A DNA stretch of 64,000 bases from Echinarachnius parma (lineage: Eukaryota > Echinodermata > Echinoidea > Clypeasteroida > Echinarachniidae). Both the position numbers and the translations under genes were made by a program. Below the pieces are notes generated by a model. That model had not been told where the DNA came from. It saw nothing but the letters and a program-made list of their open reading frames with translations, and searched no databases. Numbering within the stretch: position 1 is the stretch's first letter; each line of letters starts with the position of its first letter. This document shows, piece by piece, positions 51,901-64,000 of the stretch. The stretch lies in contig JBAMJV010001805.1 of NCBI GenBank assembly GCA_037951105.1, forward strand, positions 71,342-135,341, given 5' to 3'.

Positions 51901-52601
51901 CTTGTGAAATGACAACAACGGAATGTTTAGTGAAGCGAGTTGGTGTATAAATGTACATTGTAACTAAAGAAAGACATGAAAGAGGGATTTCGCGTATCCT
52001 GGCACGTAACTGAATTTCTGAAACACGGTAGTCTTGATAATTTTTGGCATGATATTTGTGTCAATGAAAACACTTTCATGACATATTTCAAGACGGCAAT
52101 GTTTGATCATAATTTTATAAGGATCGAAACTGCGAGAACATGATTTACAGAAAACACTGAACACTGAAAACGAGTTTCGGAGTCTGCGAATGTGCACGTA
52201 AACCATGTAAACCGCTCCCTTATTAACGTGGAAGTTTAATAGTTGCTGACATTACTTACGAAACTTGATTTCAACATTATGCATGTGATGTAGTGTATCA
52301 CAATTTAGATAACTAGTTAACATTTCAAATAAAGCTTTTTTTCTTCATTTTCGTCACTGCACTGTATAAAGACTTTTTAAAATTATATACTCATTCACTC
52401 CTAAACGGCGAGAGTTGTACAATGTCGAGGAAGGTTGTAACCTTGATAACGAAAGTATTCCGTATAACTGGCAAGTATTTGACAAAAGTCGTCAACTTTC
52501 ACAAACAAAAATAGATAAAGAGTATTTTAACTGTTCAACCCATGTTTTATGTTTTGTTTTATAATTATATATCGCAAATCGGGGGCTCCTGGATTTATAA
52601 A

Positions 52602-52980
52602 TACAGTCAAACCTGTCATAGTGGCCACCTGTCTATAGCAGCCAACCTGCCTATACAATAGTGGCCACCAAAAGTGAGAGAAACACAATGTAATGCCCGG
52701 CGCAGACAGAGCCGACTCGACTGGTTGTCATTCCGATTGGCTCAGTTTTTAGTGCCTCGCGACACACATTTTGCCAGTCGAGAGACAGTCGGATGCCAGT
52801 TGGGGCCGATTCAACACGATAAATCTGCTCCGACCAACCGGGCCCAACTCTAGCCTGATTAAAACCAGTCGGATCGGGTCGAGTCGGCTCTGTCTGCGCC
52901 GGGCTTTATGCAACCTGTCTAATGAGGTCCCTGTGTACAGTGGCCACTTTTCTAGCTTACTTTAGGTGGTCACTAAAGAA
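52602..52980. repeat. Second copy of the CTGTCTATAG dispersed repeat, split by a MITE
   Basis: Left part 52602-52690 and right part 52912-52980 correspond in order to 29860-30020; the CCCGGCGCAGAC MITE copy 3 lies between. Confidence 0.82.
52695..52902. mobile_element. CCCGGCGCAGAC MITE, copy 3, nested
   Basis: CCCGGCGCAGACAGAGCCGA at the left and TCGGCTCTGTCTGCGCCGGG at the right. The left arm lacks a CCGATCCGA-like piece present in copy 2. Confidence 0.93.
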
Positions 52981-53570
52981 TTGCGAAAAAGAAAAGTATA
53001 CTTTCAGTTTACATTTATATAAATTACCTCGAAAACGTGTATCGTGTATATCATCACCTGTATTTAGAACTGTACAGGTGTGTACATGTTAGTTTTGCAT
53101 AATTTATCATAATTATGTTTATTGATCTAAAGATTCGAAACTCCGATTTGTATTTCTGTCACACAATTTTGATAAACAAGGTAACAGGATGTCTCTGTTT
53201 CAGATGTTACATTACAACTACTTGTATTACTGTGTATACTTTATCCGCCTACTCGGAAGTTGGATGATTCTGATAATATAAAATCAAAAAGCATAAAGAA
53301 TGAAAAAATACTCAAATAAAAAACGAACATTAACGACAGTTTTCCGTAGTTGTTTCAAATATGAAATGTACACCAAAGAACCATTTGTAATGTACTTTTC
53401 TGATTTGTCTGTACATGTACGTCATATGTATTGATTAATTTAGGTTATTAAATGTTAACGCACAAATATAATATTTGTATAATGTTTAGTGAATTATACG
53501 CACACAAAAAAGTCAACAAGGATACGATGCAATTTAGGTGGTATATCTAGACAGAGTTTTCCATTTGCTT

Positions 53571-53960
53571 TAAAGGGACTTAGTAACATTGTCCACATCC
53601 TCAAAACTTACTTGGAACTCTAGTGGTTCTCTCAAAACTTATTATATTCATATTAACAATAAAAGCACGGGACATGTTTCGGTTTGTTTAAATTTCCATC
53701 TCGTTCAAAAGATATTTGCAATTGAAGTGTTCAGATGTTAAATTATCCACTGGATCATCATAACCGTGTACAAAGTCGGTGCAATGAGTAAGTGAATGAC
53801 ACTTTGCATGTTTGCTCATATCTCAGCCAAAAAACATCCAATTAACGTGACGTTTTCACACATTACTTTGTGGAGATATCAGATCACTCCAATACACATT
53901 TTATTAATCACTCATCACTTTTTGCACTTCCCAACAAAGTTACTAGATCCCTTTATACTC
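53571..53960. mobile_element. Dispersed element T, intact copy
   Basis: AAAGGGACTTAGTAACATTG at the left and AAAGTTACTAGATCCCTTTA at the right are terminal complements. Interior homologous to 28632-28946. Confidence 0.8.
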
Positions 53961-54178
53961 GCTGAATTTCCCTCATGTAAACAGTACGCGATGATTCACA
54001 CACTCCGAGACAGAAATGTTTATCTCAACTTCCAACTTTTGAGTCTGTTAACTTCAACCCGTGACCCCTAGCCCAGAAAGTTTTGACACCTCATGACGTC
54101 ATCGTGACGTGATGCATTATTTATAAGAAGGTGTTTTGAATCATTTTTTTGATACTTTACTACATCAGCACGGCGGTA

Positions 54179-54607
54179 TTAAAGGGGTAGTTCAGTTTTG
54201 GTAGAGAGGGCGCTGCACAACACAATTTTGTGTGAGGTAATGAGTGTCGAATTTAAAAGAACATGCAATTTTAATGGCAGAATAAACTTTATTTGGTCAA
54301 AATCGGTTTAGAAATGGCTGAAATATCAATAAATATATCCGATCGTAACAAATTTGGGCCCCAAATATATTTGATGATTTAAAAAAAAAAATTTAAAAAT
54401 GCTTACACAAACCAATGCCTTTTAAGAGAGCGTCCTCTTGTGTTTTAATGGCTCTTTTTGAATGATAACAGGCTTTTTACTTTATAGTCGTTTGTAATTT
54501 TGTATATCTTTCGAGCATGTTGGAGTTATAACTATTAGTTTGTAATGTTACTGTGCAGGTTTTGGTTACTTAAGTTCAGCCTTACCAAAACTGTACTACC
54601 CCTTTAA
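54179..54607. mobile_element. TTAA-flanked AGGGGTAGTT MITE, copy 4
   Basis: TTAAAGGGGTAGTTCAGTTT to CTGTACTACCCCTTTAA, about 115 bp shorter than copy 3 by an internal deletion near 54400. Confidence 0.92.
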
Positions 54608-57540
54608 ACTGAAATGAAGAAAATAAGCTCCAATAAGATACACAGGAGAAGCAGAAACAAGAGGCTTTTGAAAAAGCCCTATATATCTTTTCTAAATTAT
54701 AATCGTGATTTCGTAATGACGGTATGCTTTATTTTAAGCCCGATGGTTCTTTAATTTACCTAGTGTTCATTTTGTATGAATTAAACATTATTGAGCAAAC
54801 TAAATTTTACACGTGATACATGAATTCATCTCCTTAAAAGTAGCAGAAGGTACACACGGAAAACAAGAAATCACGAGCGACAATAAATCAATTTGACAAT
54901 AAACCAATACTCGGTCAAAGTGATTTGCATTCATCTTAAAGACAGTCCAGACAAACGTTATTACTAGTATTATTATTATCATTATTACTAGTATAAATAT
55001 TACTATTATCATAACTGAACAATGACGGATATATTGTTGAAGACATGAAATAAATCACACATAAAGTACATAAAACAGGCTTAACTGACGATTGATAAAT
55101 TTAACGAGAAAAAGGAAAACAAACCAATTCAAAACGAAACCACACACATAGAAAAAAACGTTTTGAATTATAGTCTGGAAGCAAGTATATTATATCATCG
55201 GATCATAGGTTTTGTAGCAAAGCGCAATATCTCCTTTTTGTAAGTATGAGGCATTTGCGATATGCTGCTGAAATATTATGCGTGTGATCGCAGAATACGC
55301 GATATTGGTAATCATAACTTGTAATGTTTGTACTTGAAATGAAACGAGCGATGTAGCATTACGTTCGAAGGCATTGATTATTATGTATCATAATCTGTAA
55401 TATGTAGTCATGTTTTGCCCTGACGGAGATCCTACCAGGATTGAAAGGTAGGCTCTATACGACCCTCATTGTATCTTTTTGGCGATTTTTAGTAGATAAA
55501 CATTTTTCAGCAGTATTTTCTTCCTCCATTCATTTATTCATATACGATTGCGGTCTTATACATAAACTTGTTTCCATCGAAAATGGCGTTTCTTACGATT
55601 TGCCACGAAACTGTTCGTTTATTTGTCTCAAGAAAGTGGAGGCGAGGAAATCGTGACGTAAGCACTACAAAGTAGGCTACACATCAAACAAAATAAACTG
55701 GAAATAAAAGTTTTAGGAGCGAAACAAAAAACTACAAACGTTATGAATTATAGCGTCTAACTTTACATTATTTTGTCTCGCAAAACGTGGGAAAGGTTGC
55801 GGGAGCGTGGACAGAGGCCAATGATGTTGATGATGTTACCATGGCAACCGTACATCACCTTTTCCCGCCAACAATAAGGCAACAATATATATACAAAAGA
55901 GTGAACTTAGGAGTAAACTTTACTGTAAACTGTAAAAGTATATCTATTCAAAGTCGTCGAGCTGTAAAAACAAATAGAACTTCATTATAAAGAATGTTTC
56001 TATTTTCTTAGGATATGACTCATCGTGAAATAACGATGAAATTTAGGTGAAACTTATCAACAAATTTTGTCACGCGTTTAACTGGTAGCCTATGATATGT
56101 TTTGGAAGAACGGATCTAGTTTCCTAATACGTTATGTTAATACAAATCCATGATATCGAAAAACAAATCATTATATCGAATAAATGGATTATAAATGGAA
56201 TAAATACATTTTTTTAATGTATTTATTTATTTATTTTATTTTATTTTTTTTTTTGGGGGGGGGGGGGGAGGTTAAGGGGGTGGGGTGGAGTAGTGGCTGC
56301 CACCAAGTGCGTGCCGTTCTCTTTTTAAACGGATGCACGTCATTTTAAATGACTTAGTATTTGAATAAATCCACTGCCTTGTTGATGATTCCAGGTATTA
56401 AAGCATCTAATCTCCGTCAGTTCTCAGACCTAAAGCCCTTGCAGCAAAACATTTAACGCAGTTTTTTTATGCAAAGCCGCGCCTTAGAGGAACCGTTTAT
56501 TGCATCAACTTGGGATTAATCGAAGCATCGCTTGCTATCCGCTCGCTTTTACGGCGATTAGAGTCCACTGCAGCTAAGCTAGAAACCCTTTTCCCATCCT
56601 ATCGACTGGTTTTATTCTTATTTGTCCACATCGGCGCGATTTTCTCGAGATTTTCTCGGGTATCACCGAGGGATCAGTGGTAAAAGTAAGCGGCGCGGCA
56701 TCGCAACGCGGCGTATTAATGCGTACAGGTCATGAACATTTAGCCATCGTACTGTTTGTCATTAAAGCAGACAGGATTATTGTAATTAGAGAGTGATACT
56801 TCTATTGCGCAGAAGGTGCAGATTATCGTCAAGTTTGTTTTTTCTTATTTCTTTTCGTTTGTTTCCATTTGATTCAATGAGCGAACAAACATCTCACACG
56901 TGATGGAACACATTTCTTACCGCACCGTGATTGGTTATGTAATTGCAGTAACTTGATTGGCCAAAATGTAGGTACGTACGCCAAACAGCCATTGGCACTG
57001 CTCGCACTGCATGATGCAGTTTATATATTCATGTAGTATGTCTAGAATATAATATTTGAAAATCTAAACAACATATACATCGTACGTTTCATTTCCCACT
57101 CCCCTTCTTCAATGTGTCTCTATTGCTCTTTCCATCTCTCCCCTTCTCTCTCTCCCTCTCATCCTGTGATAAATACAGTGGGACAAAAATGCGGTGACAC
57201 CAAAACGCAACTTTTTTTTTCCACTGGCGTAGATCTGCGAGAAATTAGTTTGTTCATGGGGGGGGGGGGCATTTATTAATTAATCACCTCCCGAACAAAA
57301 TATATCGTTCACATTATCTACTCCAGTTTTTTAGGCCACCCCCGTCCCCCTCCGGCCCCCGCTCACTCCTCCTTTTCCTCTCACTCCCTCTTTCTCTATA
57401 TACCATTGTGTAAGATGACAGCAATTGTATATATATGACGCACCTGGTTCTGCGTTTCATATCATAACCATATCGCATTTGTTATTGATATGTGTCGCCC
57501 TTGTCATTGGTGGCATTATCATAAGCGCAATCGCAGATGA
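54608..57540. other. No gene recognised
   Basis: Contains a copy of the ~80-bp block at 55445-55525 (see 48480), a T/G homopolymer at 56230-56280 and pyrimidine-rich sequence at 57090-57170. No coding exon supported. Confidence 0.5.
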
Positions 57541-57554
57541 CTGGGTTCCGAGGA

Positions 57555-58705
57555 GGGTGTCGCCAGCAGAATTATCGAGTCACCCCAATAAACAAGGTCA
57601 TTTTCTATACTCGCTGACTCCCCTTCAAATACAACTTGATATATAATATTGTGGCCTCTCATGCATATCTCTTTTCTAAAGCGTAACTCTCCGTCCTCAT
57701 CTTCTTCTCAATCCCACCTGCAGCTCATCCTTTTGTCTTCTTTTCTGTACTCCGATTTCTCACTTCTTTCTTGGCGTTGTTGTCTACTTTTTGTATTGTG
57801 CCCGTGTTTTCCTATTTGATGAATTATTTTTTGAAGGGGAAGGGTGCCCACCTCCTGGACATGGGTGCCCATCACCACGAGTATGCCCACTCATTACTTT
57901 TTAAACTTTTTAAACTTTTAACATTTACCTTTGGTTATGTAACTTGTACTTTGCAATTTTGTTTGTATGTATTTATTTTCAATAATTTATTTTGTATATC
58001 TTTAAATGTAACAAATGTAACAAATGTGCAATTCAGCCTTTGGCTGCCAATCATTTGATGAATAAACTCTTTTTGAATCTTGAATCTTGAAACCTACTTC
58101 TAGTTCCTTTTTTAAAGTTACGAATTTGTTAATGGAATAATTACTCATTAGTCCTAACTATTATGAGTGGGGTCTGCTATTGTACACCATTGCTTTTTAG
58201 TGGATCCCTCTGTTTCCAATATTGAAATTGAAACATTGAAAATTGAAACGATAACAACAAATGTGGGTGTGTGTGTGTGTGTGGGTTTTTTTCACAGCGA
58301 CTCAAACATGCCCAAACACATTGTTTAACCTATACGTCGATGTATGAAGGGCGAGAATACAATCATTTAAATGAACTCGACGCAAAGAAATCTGTAATAA
58401 TTTCAACAAAATTCAGCGGAATTCGGCAGGATTATCGAGTCACACAAACAAACAACAGCAACAAGAGTGGGTTTTTTGTTTGTTCACAGCGACTTAAACA
58501 TACACAAACATTGTTTTTAACATACGTCTATGGACATGATGGAGGGCAAAACTACAATCATTCATAACGCACTCGACGAAAAGAAATAATAATTTCAACA
58601 ATATTTAGCAGAATTCGGCAGAATTATCGAGTTACCCTATATAATAAACGGGAACAACGATTTTTTTCACAGCGTCTCAAACATGCACAGTGTTTAACAT
58701 ACGGC
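57555..58705 (+). repeat. ~190-bp tandem repeat, three units plus a split piece
   Basis: Units have CACAGCGACTCAAACATG (58291), CACAGCGACTTAAACAT (58486) and CACAGCGTCTCAAACATG (58668), 'tttcaacaaaattcagc' and 'cggcaggattatcgagt'. A further AGCAGAATTATCGAGTCACC piece at 57566 is separated by the LINE tail at 57780. Confidence 0.85.
57780..58092 (+). mobile_element. LINE 3' end (CR1/L2-like)
   Basis: Non-coding 3' sequence with 'cagcctttggctgccaatca', 'gatgaataaactc' and a terminal TTGAATCTTGAATCTTGAA tail, typical of CR1/L2-like 3' UTRs. Only the end of the element is present. Confidence 0.65.
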
Positions 58706-59094
58706 GATGCAGAGCAAAACAAATGAACCTACGTAGTTAGGTTAACTTTTAAAATGGTAGCAAATACTATAATTGACAGCCTTCTGTGTACCTCATTCAT
58801 TGACGTAAAATCTCTTGACAAATTATGAAATCCATGTCGAGATGAACTGTGTCTGGACCCCAGTCCCCCTCCTCCATCCAAACATCGCTGCACTAATTCA
58901 ACTCGACGACTATCTACGTCACACCGAGAGGATAAAAAACATAAACAACGAAATAAGATGGCCGTGGGGTTTGGTGGAGGATGGGTGGAATGACAGGTCA
59001 GAGAGACAGATGGCAGGGAGATGAAAGGAGGATGGTAGAGGAACGATGAATGGGGAGAAAGATGATGAAGATGACAAGGGGTAAATACAGTTTA

Positions 59095-59215
59095 AGGATG
59101 ATGATGATGATGACGATGATGACGATGACGATGGTGATGATGGTGGTGATGGTGGTGATGGTGGTGATGGTGGTGATTATGACGATGATGACGATGACGA
59201 CGATGATGATGATGA

Positions 59216-59290
<75 letters not shown>

Positions 59291-59309
59291 ATAATGATGG
59301 TGGTGGTGT

Positions 59310-59342
<33 letters not shown>

Positions 59343-59412
59343 GGAGGAGGAGGAGGAGGAGGAGGAGGAGGAGGAGGAGGAAGATGATGACGATGACGAT
59401 GGTGATGAGGAG
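59095..59412 (+). repeat. (GAT)n then (GAG)n microsatellite
   Basis: GATGATGAC to 59340, then (GAG)n to 59382, then GAT/GAC variants. Frames give poly-Asp/Glu and are not genes. Confidence 0.95.
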
Positions 59413-59469
59413 AGCCAGGAGGAGCAGGAGGTGCAAGAAAAGGTTGAAGAGGAGTACAAAGTAGTGTGA

Positions 59470-62279
59470 GAATTTGAGAATTAAACACCTGATAATGGAG
59501 AGAAAGAGAGATAGGGGAGAGGTGGATAATTGTCAAAAGGGAATAAGAGAATGTTAACAATAATAGAGGGAAGAGTGAAACACTAACCCTAAACCATCAA
59601 CCAAACCATATAACCCTAGATTTCACTAAAACTTTTACCCTCCGTGTCGGAGCAATAATTGTCACCGGAGCAAGTTTCGTATTACCCCTCTCCCAGTCGG
59701 CTTGCGGGTTACACACTCTGTAGTTAAGTATTGGAAACCAGGAAACCATTCCTTTTCGCAGGGAATTGGACTTTCAATTCCCTGCTTTTCCCAACGTTCT
59801 TTCATCACTCCTAAGCTATTTACTAATCTCTCTCATTCTCCCCCCCCCCCCCCCCCCCTCTTCCCTCTCTCCTCTACCTCCTTTTTTTTTTTTTACCTCG
59901 TCTTTTAAAAAAGTAACTCTGTCTCCTCCGATCTCTCCCACCCTCCCAATGCCCTCTCACTCTCTCCCCCTTCAATGTTTCTTTGCAACTCTTGGTCTCT
60001 TCCCGCCATCTCGCGGTTTGCGAACTCGGTAAGTACACCCCATCGTCAGGAGTGGAGGTAATCATCGGCGCAATGGACGCCCCGTGGCATGCGGAGCCAG
60101 CGATATGTCCTACCAGCCGTGAAGTCTGCTTGAAACAAACTTTGACAAACCGGGTTCGTGGAGAAAAAAGAAAAGAAAAGAAAAGAAAGGCGAAAGTATA
60201 AAACAGGAGAAAAGTGAACCCTTGAGTTTGACAGACAGAGAGAAATTAGAAAGAAAAGTGAAAGTCCTTCGTCGACCGACTGAGTCTGAGTAGGAGCGAG
60301 GAAAGGGTGGTCATGATCATTTGGTTTAACTTTGACAATTTACTGGGTGTGAGAAAATTACTTCATTACGATATTTTATCTTATAATCGTCTGCAGAGAG
60401 AGTAAGAGAGAATGTAAATAATATACCTAAAACTCTATTTAAAGGAGAGAGAGAGAGAAAGAAATAGAGTAAGACAAACAATATCTATACATATAAAGGG
60501 TCAGAGTTAGAGAGAAACAAACAAAATTATAAAGATTTATATAGCGCATATAGAACAACATACTACGTATAACATTAATAAAGAAGAGAGAAAGAAGGAT
60601 ACAGAGGCGGGGAAATGGTTGAATAAAGAGAGAGGGAGAGAAAAAGAGGGGAAAGAAAGAGAGAAATGTTGATATATGTTTGAGTGAGTCAAACTGAATG
60701 TTGTGTTCCAAGGTTACCAACGTAGGAGCCTTTCACGCGCCCTCTGGCGTTTCTCAACTCGGAGTCATCTCTGATTTCATACCGCTAACAAAAACAAAAG
60801 TCATCATAAACATTTACATCAGTAGGCTAATCCGTCCCCATTTTTCATTTCATCAACGTTAGAGATTCTGAATTATATCGATCCTGAGGGATCCCGGTTA
60901 TGAGTTGATTTGACGACCGCAATTCCTTGACTTACATCGATATCGTCACCATGGCAACAGCTATGACGAAATCACGCAACGCATCTTTTGATTGCGTCTT
61001 CCTATAAAGCTGAGCATGAGCGAAGCGGGGTTGAGAATGAATGGAAATCGAATCGACGCGCTGATTGGCTCTGTAAGGATCGCGGTTGGCAGAGTAATTA
61101 TCAACGTCGAAACAAGATGAAAACCAGCGTTTTATTTACGATTTGGCCAACTATCTCGATCCGTATTTCCATCATTTTGTAATACATTCATATTTCTGGA
61201 AACCTTATGCTTCGTATATTGTTGTATTCTTCTACAAATTAATGACTTTGCAATACAAATTTTTAGCTCATCACCCTTCTTCACCGCGCTTCATAGCGAT
61301 GTAAAGACATAGGGAGAGATAGAGAGAGGAGGAAGGGGGGGGGGGGAGGAGGAGGGGAGGTAAGAGGGGTATTAACACTTTGAATCAATTATATAATCCC
61401 GTTCCCCTCTTCCCTGCGTCTGTATCAGGAGGCAGGTCGGGAAAGAACAAAGGGAGAGATGTGTAAAGAGAATAGAAGAATGAAGAAGAAAACAAATCAA
61501 GTACACACAATCATATCGTCTGCTATACGTCTGCTGTTAACTTGTTAACTTGTCGCATCGGCAAAGCGGCAAGAGATTCCGCACAGCTGGCCTACAGCTG
61601 ATCGACCACACATCGGCTGAAGTATACCGGGAGACTTAGCCCCCTCTCTCCCCTCTCCGCTACCGTTTCCAACATTTCCCCTCCGAGTCCTATCCGTGCT
61701 GACACGAGACTGGGGGGCACACACGTGAGAGAGCTAGAGAGAGAGAGAGATAGGGGTAGAAAGGAATACGCGTGTGTCATGTTTGGTAGTGCTCGCTTGC
61801 TTGCTTGCATTTAGTTCATGAGTTTATCCCCGAACTGCGAGTAAGGTTCGATCATCGAGAGCTACACAGATTGATTACCGCCTAGTCTGAACCTACTGTG
61901 TGGACACACTACTCAATAATACCTCTCGCTTCAGCGGCTTCAATGGTCTTGGAATAAAAAGTATGTCGACTTTTGGAAGTCTCGCAAACGATTATTGAAC
62001 CTGGCCGTCATCGGAGGAAAGCACCATGGATATTTGAGCTGCCGCATGATCAATAACGCGTTTTTAAATGCTAAAACTAAATTGAAGCTTCATGTTTGAT
62101 TAAAGTTTTTAAAATCCTTGAACAATTTGTTGAAATGGTGAATTCCCTTCATGAAATGTGACCAAAACGGGCTTACAAGTTCCTTTTCATTGGATGGTCG
62201 AGGTGAACCCACTTCGAATTTTGTAATTATCAGCTAAAACTTCATCGCCACTTGAGGTGAAATACTGTTTTTTTTAAAG
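59470..62279. other. Upstream region of the GPCR exon
   Basis: Contains polypyrimidine at 59836-59890, long purine-rich stretches (60435-60670, 61310-61370) and a GAGAGA tract at 61730-61750. The 5' UTR and promoter of the receptor may lie here, but no element could be named. TTTTTTTTAAAG just before the ATG could be a splice acceptor. Confidence 0.4.
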
Positions 62280-62845
62280 ATGCTTCGAAGGAGCATCGGC
62301 TACCCCGCGGCCATCGTCGACACCCCGCTGACGTCATCGTCGGTGGCGTCGATGGCGACCGGCGACATCGCTTCGGCCGTGTTGACGAGCTCGACGAGCG
62401 ATTCATTGTCCGCCTCGTCGTCGTTCTACGATTACCGGTTTCACCCCGAAACGATGAACCTCTCCGACTACGACCCGAGCTCGTTCTCGTGGTACAACAG
62501 CAACATGTCGGGGTTGCAGTGCGAGATCTTCCCGCACACGTCGGGCATCAAAACTTTCCTCGGCATCGTGTTCGCCCTGGTGACCGTCGTGTGCGGGCCT
62601 GGAAATTGCCTCCTCTGCTTTCTGATCGCCCGCCACAAGCGATTGCGCACCGTCACCAACCTCCTCATCGCCAACCTAGCCGTGTCCGACGCCCTGGTCG
62701 CCCTCGTGTGTGCGCCCTTCACGCTCCAATACTACCTCGCACAGAACTGGGTCCTGCCCGACTTCATGTGCCCCGTCATCGCGATGACTAAGAACGTCTC
62801 GCTCTACGTCTCCGTCAACACCCTGCTCGTCATCGCCGTTGACAG
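62280..62845 (+). CDS. Class A GPCR, prokineticin-receptor-like, first coding exon
   Basis: 188 codons plus two bases, donor GTGAGG. A Ser/Thr-rich N terminus with NLS and NMS glycosylation sites is followed by TM1 around residues 90-115 (GPGNCLLCFLIA), intracellular KRLRTVTNLL, TM2 with LIANLAVSDALVALVCAPF, a Trp in the first outer loop (QNWVL), the conserved Cys of FMC, and TM3 ending NVSLYVSVNTLLVIAVDR. The TNLLIANLAxSD and VSLYVSxNxLLxIAxDR blocks are most like prokineticin receptors; related peptide receptors are possible. The break inside DR/Y matches an intron position I recall for prokineticin receptors. TM4-7 are outside or beyond the intron. In-frame ATGs at 62352 and 62454 could be alternative starts. 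The exon is much more GC-rich than its surroundings. Confidence 0.82.
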
Positions 62846-62849
62846 GTGA

Positions 62850-62884
62850 GGACGATGATGATTATGATGATGATGATGATGATA

Positions 62885-62954
<70 letters not shown>

Positions 62955-63066
62955 GTATGATGACATGATGATGATGATGATGATGATGATTATAATGATG
63001 ATGATGATGATGATGATGATGCGATGATGATGACGATGATTATAATGATGTTGAGGATGATGACCG

Positions 63067-63114
<48 letters not shown>

Positions 63115-63135
63115 CGACGATAATGACGAGACGAT
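62850..63135 (+). repeat. (GAT)n microsatellite at the GPCR exon donor
   Basis: GATGATGATTATGATGATG begins five bases into the intron. Confidence 0.95.
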
Positions 63136-63265
63136 GATGATATTGATGATGAGGAGGAGGTGGAAGAGGGGGGAAAGATGGAGGAGGAAGAGAAGGAGAA
63201 TAATAATGACTGTGATGCAGATGATATCGATGGTGAAATTGAAGGGTTTGAGGCATTACAATATT

Positions 63266-63850
63266 ATATAAACCGAACACAAAAAGTAACTTCACCCCTA
63301 AGCAATTGCCCATAATTTCATAACCGATTATTGTTTCAAGATGTCATCTTACCACGATATTGGCACAGTTGTTATGTTCGATATGTGCGAAAATGGCTGA
63401 ATGAGCACAGATTAAAGACAAAATGGCCCAATTCAAAAGTCACAAGGTATTGCGCGTGCCTGTACATTGTTGTGAATCCGCACATGTGGCGGAATGCATT
63501 AATCATGGTTTATGAAACAATGCTGTTTATTATTCCATTCATTTTGATTTTTTGATGGCACATGTGGTAAAATGCATTAATTTCAATTGTAAAACAGTGC
63601 ATTTTTTAATTTTCCAACTCTCAATAATTTGTGATGATGGTAATACTTTTGCGAATTTTGAAATATGACTATTTTGTATGTAATGTGTGCTCATTCAACC
63701 ATGGATTAATGGTTACCTCTTATTTTTACACATTGTTTTCCCAACTACCATATGGATATATTGGCAAGACGAAATCTTGAAACAATTCTTGGTTATGAAA
63801 TTATGGGCAATTGCTTAGGGGTGAAGTTACTTTTTGTGTTCGGTTTATAT
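63266..63850. mobile_element. 585-bp inverted-repeat MITE
   Basis: ATATAAACCGAACACAAAAA at the left and TTTTTGTGTTCGGTTTATAT at the right; ~75-bp complements through 'cacccctaagcaattgccc'. TA-type edges suggest a Tc1/mariner relative. Small frames inside are not genes. Confidence 0.93.
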
Positions 63851-64000
63851 GTAACTTAGTACTTGCTCTCTTTTTTATTTTTCAAATAAAAAATGATGTT
63901 GTGTGTGTGTTTTGGGGCTTATCTCCCTTTACCATTATATGGGCATATGAAAGACACATATAATCAAAATGCAAATCAAAATGCAAATTATCGGAGTAAG

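Overview
The window is eukaryotic DNA: introns with GT-AG borders, dense short inverted-repeat transposons, tRNA-like SINE pieces, truncated non-LTR retrotransposons, long (GAT)n and (GT)n tracts. The repeat families and the presence of an arylsulfatase exon and a prokineticin-receptor-like GPCR exon suggest a marine deuterostome invertebrate, probably an echinoderm such as a sea urchin. This is an inference from repeat style, not from a marker gene.

Region 1 (3.2-37.3 kb, + strand) is the gene for the cytoplasmic 5'-to-3' exoribonuclease XRN1. I could chain 33 exons in frame with GT-AG introns. They encode 1,912 residues plus the stop codon and run from the end of the catalytic core through the D1-like and SH3-like domains to the disordered C-terminal tail. 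The first ~200 residues (N-terminal exons with most active-site acidic residues) are not in the window and must lie upstream. Region 2 (37.3-41.96 kb) holds the probable 3' UTR, small inverted-repeat elements, a GT tract and an antisense truncated LINE. Region 3 (41.98-42.23 kb) is one arylsulfatase first exon with a signal peptide and the CTPTR sulfatase motif; no further sulfatase exon was recognised. Region 4 (42.2-62.2 kb) has no supported coding sequence and is filled with repeat families. Region 5 (62.28-62.85 kb) is the first coding exon of a class A GPCR resembling prokineticin receptors, ending at the DR of the DRY motif.

The most striking signal is in XRN1. About fifteen of its exons have a nearby decayed copy, usually including flanking intron with the splice site, in the same orientation and 80-400 bp away (one has since been pushed 1.4 kb away by a repeat array). 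Some copies are single, some are arrays (four copies of one exon in ~700 bp; six copies of an 82-bp unit spanning a splice donor). Many have stop codons or frameshifts; a few remain open. One copy is split by an inverted-repeat transposon with a 7-bp target duplication, so exon copying predates that insertion. XRN1 therefore carries a record of repeated local exon duplication and decay.

Other structural items are a 3.2-kb Tc1/mariner/IS630-like transposon with terminal repeats and a broken transposase that contains a nested TTAA-flanked element, several MITE families, two tandem arrays rich in AGGTCA direct repeats, and GAT tracts that begin right at splice donors. The genes in the window do not look functionally linked.
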